Shown in pieces: positions 14,149 through 16,557 of a DNA stretch of 16,557 nt; the stretch's first letter is position 1; every line of letters starts with the position of its first letter. Location: the NCBI GenBank assembly GCA_031546815.1, contig JAVBJV010000054.1:1-16557 (forward strand), read 5' to 3'. The notes under the pieces were generated by a model. That model had not been told where the DNA came from. It ran no database searches and saw only the letters and a list, made by a program, of their open reading frames with translations. A program made the translations under genes and the position numbers. The stretch is from JAVBJV01 sp031546815. Its GTDB lineage: Bacteria; Pseudomonadota; Alphaproteobacteria; Acetobacterales; Acetobacteraceae.

Positions 14149-15142
14149 AAGCCTGCCTGTATTGGACTTCTCCCGCGCTGAACACGATAACCGCGCGGAA
14201 TTTCTTGAAGAATTGCGCGATGTCAGCCGTGAACTCGGCTTTTTCTATATCCGCAATCACGGCATTGCCGAATCCCTGATCACCGAGGTCCGCACCCTCG
14301 CCCGCCGCTTCTTCGAACTGCCCGAGCAGGACAAGCTGGCGATCGAGATGGCGAACTCGCGCCATTTCCGCGGCTATACCCGGGCCGGGCTGGAACACAC
14401 GCGCGGTCTGCCCGACTGGCGCGAACAGATCGACATCGGGCCCGAACTGCCACCAGTCAGCATCGATTCAACCACACCGGCCTGGAAGCGTCTGCTGGGT
14501 CCCAACCAGTGGCCCGAGGCGTTGCCCGAACTGAAACCCACCCTGCTGCGCTACGCGGCCGAGACCACCGCGCTGGGCATCCGTGTGCTGCGCGCGCTGG
14601 CGGCGTCGCTCGGCCTGCCCGAGGATGTGTTCGCCCCCATCTACAGCCCCGCGCCGAACCAGCTGCTGAAGATCATCCGCTACCCCGGACGCAGCGACCA
14701 CGAAGGCCGGCAGGGCGTCGGCCCGCACAAGGATTCCGGGTTCATCACCGTGCTGTTGCAGGACACACAATCCGGCCTGCAGGTTGAAGGTGCGGATGGC
14801 TGGATCGACGCACCGCCGATCCCCGGCACCTTCGTCATCAATGTGGGTGAACTTCTGGAAATGGCGTCGAACGGATATCTGCGCGCCAATGTGCACCGCG
14901 TCGTCTCGCCGCCGTCGGACACCGACCGGTTGTCCTATGCGTTCTTCCTGGGTGCGCGTCTGGATGCGACGGTGCCGGTGCTGGACCTGCCCCCCGCGCT
15001 TGCCGCACAGGCACGCGGTCTGACGCAGGATCCCGCCAATCCGATGTTCCACAATGTCGGACGCAATTACCTGAAGAGCCGCCTGCGCTCCCACCCCGAT
15101 GTCGCGCAACGGCATCACGCGGATCTGCTGATCGACGCATAG
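14126..15142 (+). CDS. Isopenicillin N synthase-family Fe(II)/2-oxoglutarate-type oxygenase
   Basis: Non-haem iron oxygenase of 338 residues. The N-terminal DIOX_N-type region (about 9-120) includes VLDFSRA and RELGFFYIRNHGI. The double-stranded beta-helix follows, with the iron triad H201-x-D203 (GPHKDSGF) and H257 (ANVHRVV). The R268-L-S270 motif binds the 2-oxoglutarate or substrate carboxylate. ATG 14126 was chosen because GAGGAA lies 6 nt upstream; an upstream TTG-initiated extension is unlikely. The family covers dioxygenases, desaturases and cyclases, so the name does not imply penicillin synthesis, and no other beta-lactam gene is present. The substrate is unknown. metY lies 72 nt downstream, so oxidation of a sulfur compound is a reasonable guess only. 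Confidence 0.92.
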   Translation: MPTGNTYKSLPVLDFSRAEHDNRAEFLEELRDVSRELGFFYIRNHGIAESLITEVRTLARRFFELPEQDKLAIEMANSRHFRGYTRAGLEHTRGLPDWREQIDIGPELPPVSIDSTTPAWKRLLGPNQWPEALPELKPTLLRYAAETTALGIRVLRALAASLGLPEDVFAPIYSPAPNQLLKIIRYPGRSDHEGRQGVGPHKDSGFITVLLQDTQSGLQVEGADGWIDAPPIPGTFVINVGELLEMASNGYLRANVHRVVSPPSDTDRLSYAFFLGARLDATVPVLDLPPALAAQARGLTQDPANPMFHNVGRNYLKSRLRSHPDVAQRHHADLLIDA

Positions 15143-15175
15143 GCGCAATCGCCAATCAATCCAATTCCCATACAA

Positions 15176-15198
15176 GCCGCCCGTCACGCACGGGCGGC
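15176..15198 (+). other. Perfect hairpin directly before the metY ribosome-binding site
   Basis: GCCGCCCGT (15176-15184) and ACGGGCGGC (15190-15198) form a perfect GC-rich 9-bp stem with a 5-nt loop. The metY ribosome-binding sequence AGGAGA (15201-15206) begins 2 nt later. No U-run follows, so it is not a standard terminator. Possible roles are protection of the oxygenase transcript end, partial attenuation, or tuning of metY translation. Confidence 0.6.
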
Positions 15199-15214
15199 AG
15201 AGGAGAACTCGTCC

Positions 15215-16534
15215 ATGGTCACCGACAGCACACGTTACGAAACCCTTGCCCTACATGGCGGCAGCTTCCGGGCCGACCCGGCCAGCGGCTCGGTTGCCGT
15301 GCCGATCCATCAGACGACATCCTATCAGTTCGAGGACACCGCCCACGCGGCACGCCTGTTCGGGCTGGAGGAACACGGCAATATCTACAGCCGCGTGACG
15401 AACCCCACGCAGGATGCGTTTGAACAACGCATCGCAGCACTTGAAGGCGGGGTGGCGGCGCTGGCCGTTGCCTCGGGGCAGACGGCGTCGGCGTTCTCGA
15501 TCCTCAATCTGGCGGAGGCTGGCGATAACGTCGTCACCTCGACCGACCTTTACGGCGGCACCTGGACGCTGTTCGCCAAGACGCTGCGCCAGTTCGGGAT
15601 CGAGGTGCGTTTTGCCGACCCGGCCGACCCGGAAAATTTCCGCCGCGCCACCGACAGCAAGACCCGCGCCTATTACGCCGAGACATTGCCGAACCCGAAG
15701 CTCGACGTGTTCCCGATTGCCGAGGTGGCGCGCATCGGGCGTGAACTGGGTGTGCCGCTGATCGTCGACAACACCGCCGCACCATTGCTGGCACGACCGC
15801 TGGAACACGGCGCTGCGGTGGTGGTGTATTCGGCGACCAAATATATCGGCGGGCATGGCACCAGTCTGGGCGGTGTGATCGTCGATGGCGGCAACTTCCC
15901 GTGGGAGGAGCACGCCGAACGCTTCCCGCTGCTGACCAAACCGGACGATGCCTATCACGGCGTGATCTGGACCGAGGCCGCAAAGCCGCACGGCCCCATC
16001 GCCTATGTGCTGCGTATCCGCACGCGGCTGCTGCGCGATCTGGGCGCGGCAATTTCTCCGTTCAATGCGTTTCTGCTGATCCAGGGGCTGGAAACGCTGC
16101 CGCTGCGCATCCGCCAGCACACGGAAAACGCCACGAAAATCGCCGCGTTTCTGAACAGGCATGAAGATGTCTCGCAAGTGATTTTCCCAGGTCTGCAAAC
16201 TGGGGAATCCCGCCGTCGTGCAGATGCGGTGCTACGTGGTGGTTACGGCGGGCTGATCGGGTTTGAACTGAAAGGCGGGCTGGAAGCAGGGCAGCGTTTC
16301 ATCGATGCGCTGAAGCTTCTGCATCACGTGGCCAACATCGGTGATGCACGGTCGCTGGCCATTCATCCGGCGTCCACCACACACCAACAGCTCACCCCGG
16401 ACGAGCAGCGCGCAGCAGGTGTAACACCGGGTTACGTGCGCCTGTCGATCGGTATCGAACATGCCGACGACATCATCGCCGATCTTGCTCAGGCGCTGGA
16501 AACCAGTCGCGCCAGCCTACACAAGGCGGCGTAA
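15215..16534 (+). CDS. metY: O-acetylhomoserine aminocarboxypropyltransferase (sulfhydrylase)
   Basis: PLP-dependent Cys/Met metabolism enzyme. It makes homocysteine directly from O-acetylhomoserine and sulfide (or methionine from methanethiol). It has 439 residues, typical of MetY and longer than MetB/MetC. The PLP lysine is K209 in YSATKYIGGHGTSLGG. The phosphate-binding YSRVTNPT (58-65) and SGQTASAFSIL (about 87-97), and the PLP-ring-binding D185 in IVDNTAAP, are all present. The insertion after the lysine, with FPLLTKPDDAYHG, is characteristic of the sulfhydrylase branch. AGGAGA lies 8 nt before the ATG. It probably shares a transcript with the oxygenase. The gene is complete. Confidence 0.95.
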   Translation: MVTDSTRYETLALHGGSFRADPASGSVAVPIHQTTSYQFEDTAHAARLFGLEEHGNIYSRVTNPTQDAFEQRIAALEGGVAALAVASGQTASAFSILNLAEAGDNVVTSTDLYGGTWTLFAKTLRQFGIEVRFADPADPENFRRATDSKTRAYYAETLPNPKLDVFPIAEVARIGRELGVPLIVDNTAAPLLARPLEHGAAVVVYSATKYIGGHGTSLGGVIVDGGNFPWEEHAERFPLLTKPDDAYHGVIWTEAAKPHGPIAYVLRIRTRLLRDLGAAISPFNAFLLIQGLETLPLRIRQHTENATKIAAFLNRHEDVSQVIFPGLQTGESRRRADAVLRGGYGGLIGFELKGGLEAGQRFIDALKLLHHVANIGDARSLAIHPASTTHQQLTPDEQRAAGVTPGYVRLSIGIEHADDIIADLAQALETSRASLHKAA

Positions 16535-16539
16535 GAAGT

Positions 16540-16552
16540 GGGGGGCCCCCCC
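16540..16552 (+). terminator. G/C palindrome after metY, possible terminator start
   Basis: Six G (16540-16545) are followed directly by seven C (16546-16552), 5 nt after the metY stop. The window ends 5 nt later, so any wider stem or U-tract is out of view. It resembles the G/C-run structures at 525-547. Assignment as a terminator is tentative. Confidence 0.3.
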
Positions 16553-16557
16553 GCCCC

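Noticed and set aside
14019..14279. An 86-codon plus-strand frame starting in the AT-rich leader
   Set aside because: Most of it is out-of-frame translation of the oxygenase gene, with no ribosome-binding site before its ATG. It is less likely than the short 14062 leader ORF.
14126..15142. Beta-lactam biosynthesis gene (true isopenicillin N synthase) or ethylene-forming enzyme
   Set aside because: The iron-binding motifs are shared by the whole superfamily. No ACV synthetase or other beta-lactam gene is nearby, and the sequence lacks the features of known ethylene-forming enzymes.

Overview
The window reads as chromosomal DNA from a high-G+C alphaproteobacterium. The long minus-strand cluster dgt-argS-SPOR-nagZ-M50 protease-scpA-scpB-(ABC ATPase)-tatB-tatC-serS is a housekeeping order typical of that class. 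The proteins read most like those of Rhodospirillales/Acetobacteraceae, but this placement is inference. All the main genes look intact. No tRNA, rRNA, CRISPR array, insertion sequence or prophage gene was seen.

Layout. Positions 1-492 hold the 3' end of a plus-strand NDUFAF5/BioC-type methyltransferase. Positions 493-685 are a convergent intergenic stretch packed with inverted repeats. From 11669 down to 686 runs one eleven-gene minus-strand cluster of about 11 kb, with short gaps and three 4-nt ATGA start/stop overlaps. It covers dNTP hydrolysis, arginyl- and seryl-tRNA synthesis, peptidoglycan turnover, an intramembrane protease, condensin ScpAB, an orphan ABC ATPase and TatBC. A divergent pair follows on the plus strand: the Fe-S carrier erpA and exodeoxyribonuclease III. 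It converges on a minus-strand ferritin-VIT membrane iron exporter (mbfA-like). A 259-bp gene-poor region with an AT-rich core then leads into a plus-strand pair: an isopenicillin-N-synthase-type Fe(II) oxygenase and an O-acetylhomoserine sulfhydrylase (metY-like).

How the genes relate. The minus-strand cluster looks like growth and cell-envelope housekeeping under shared transcription. Its main peculiarity is that tatA, usually found just upstream of tatB, is absent. An FbpC/PotA-like ATPase with no permease or binding protein stands in its place, translationally coupled to scpB. The erpA/xth/mbfA group shares an iron and oxidative-damage theme, though the genes need not be co-regulated. The oxygenase-metY pair is the most accessory-looking part. 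It has a distinct AT-rich promoter region, a possible Cys-containing leader ORF that runs through the oxygenase start, and a perfect hairpin directly before the metY ribosome-binding site. It may be a regulated sulfur-assimilation module.

No strikingly new system can be proved from the sequence alone. The best candidates for follow-up are the oxygenase-metY module with its leader, the tatA-less tat locus with the scpB-coupled ATPase, and the hairpin-rich 493-685 element.
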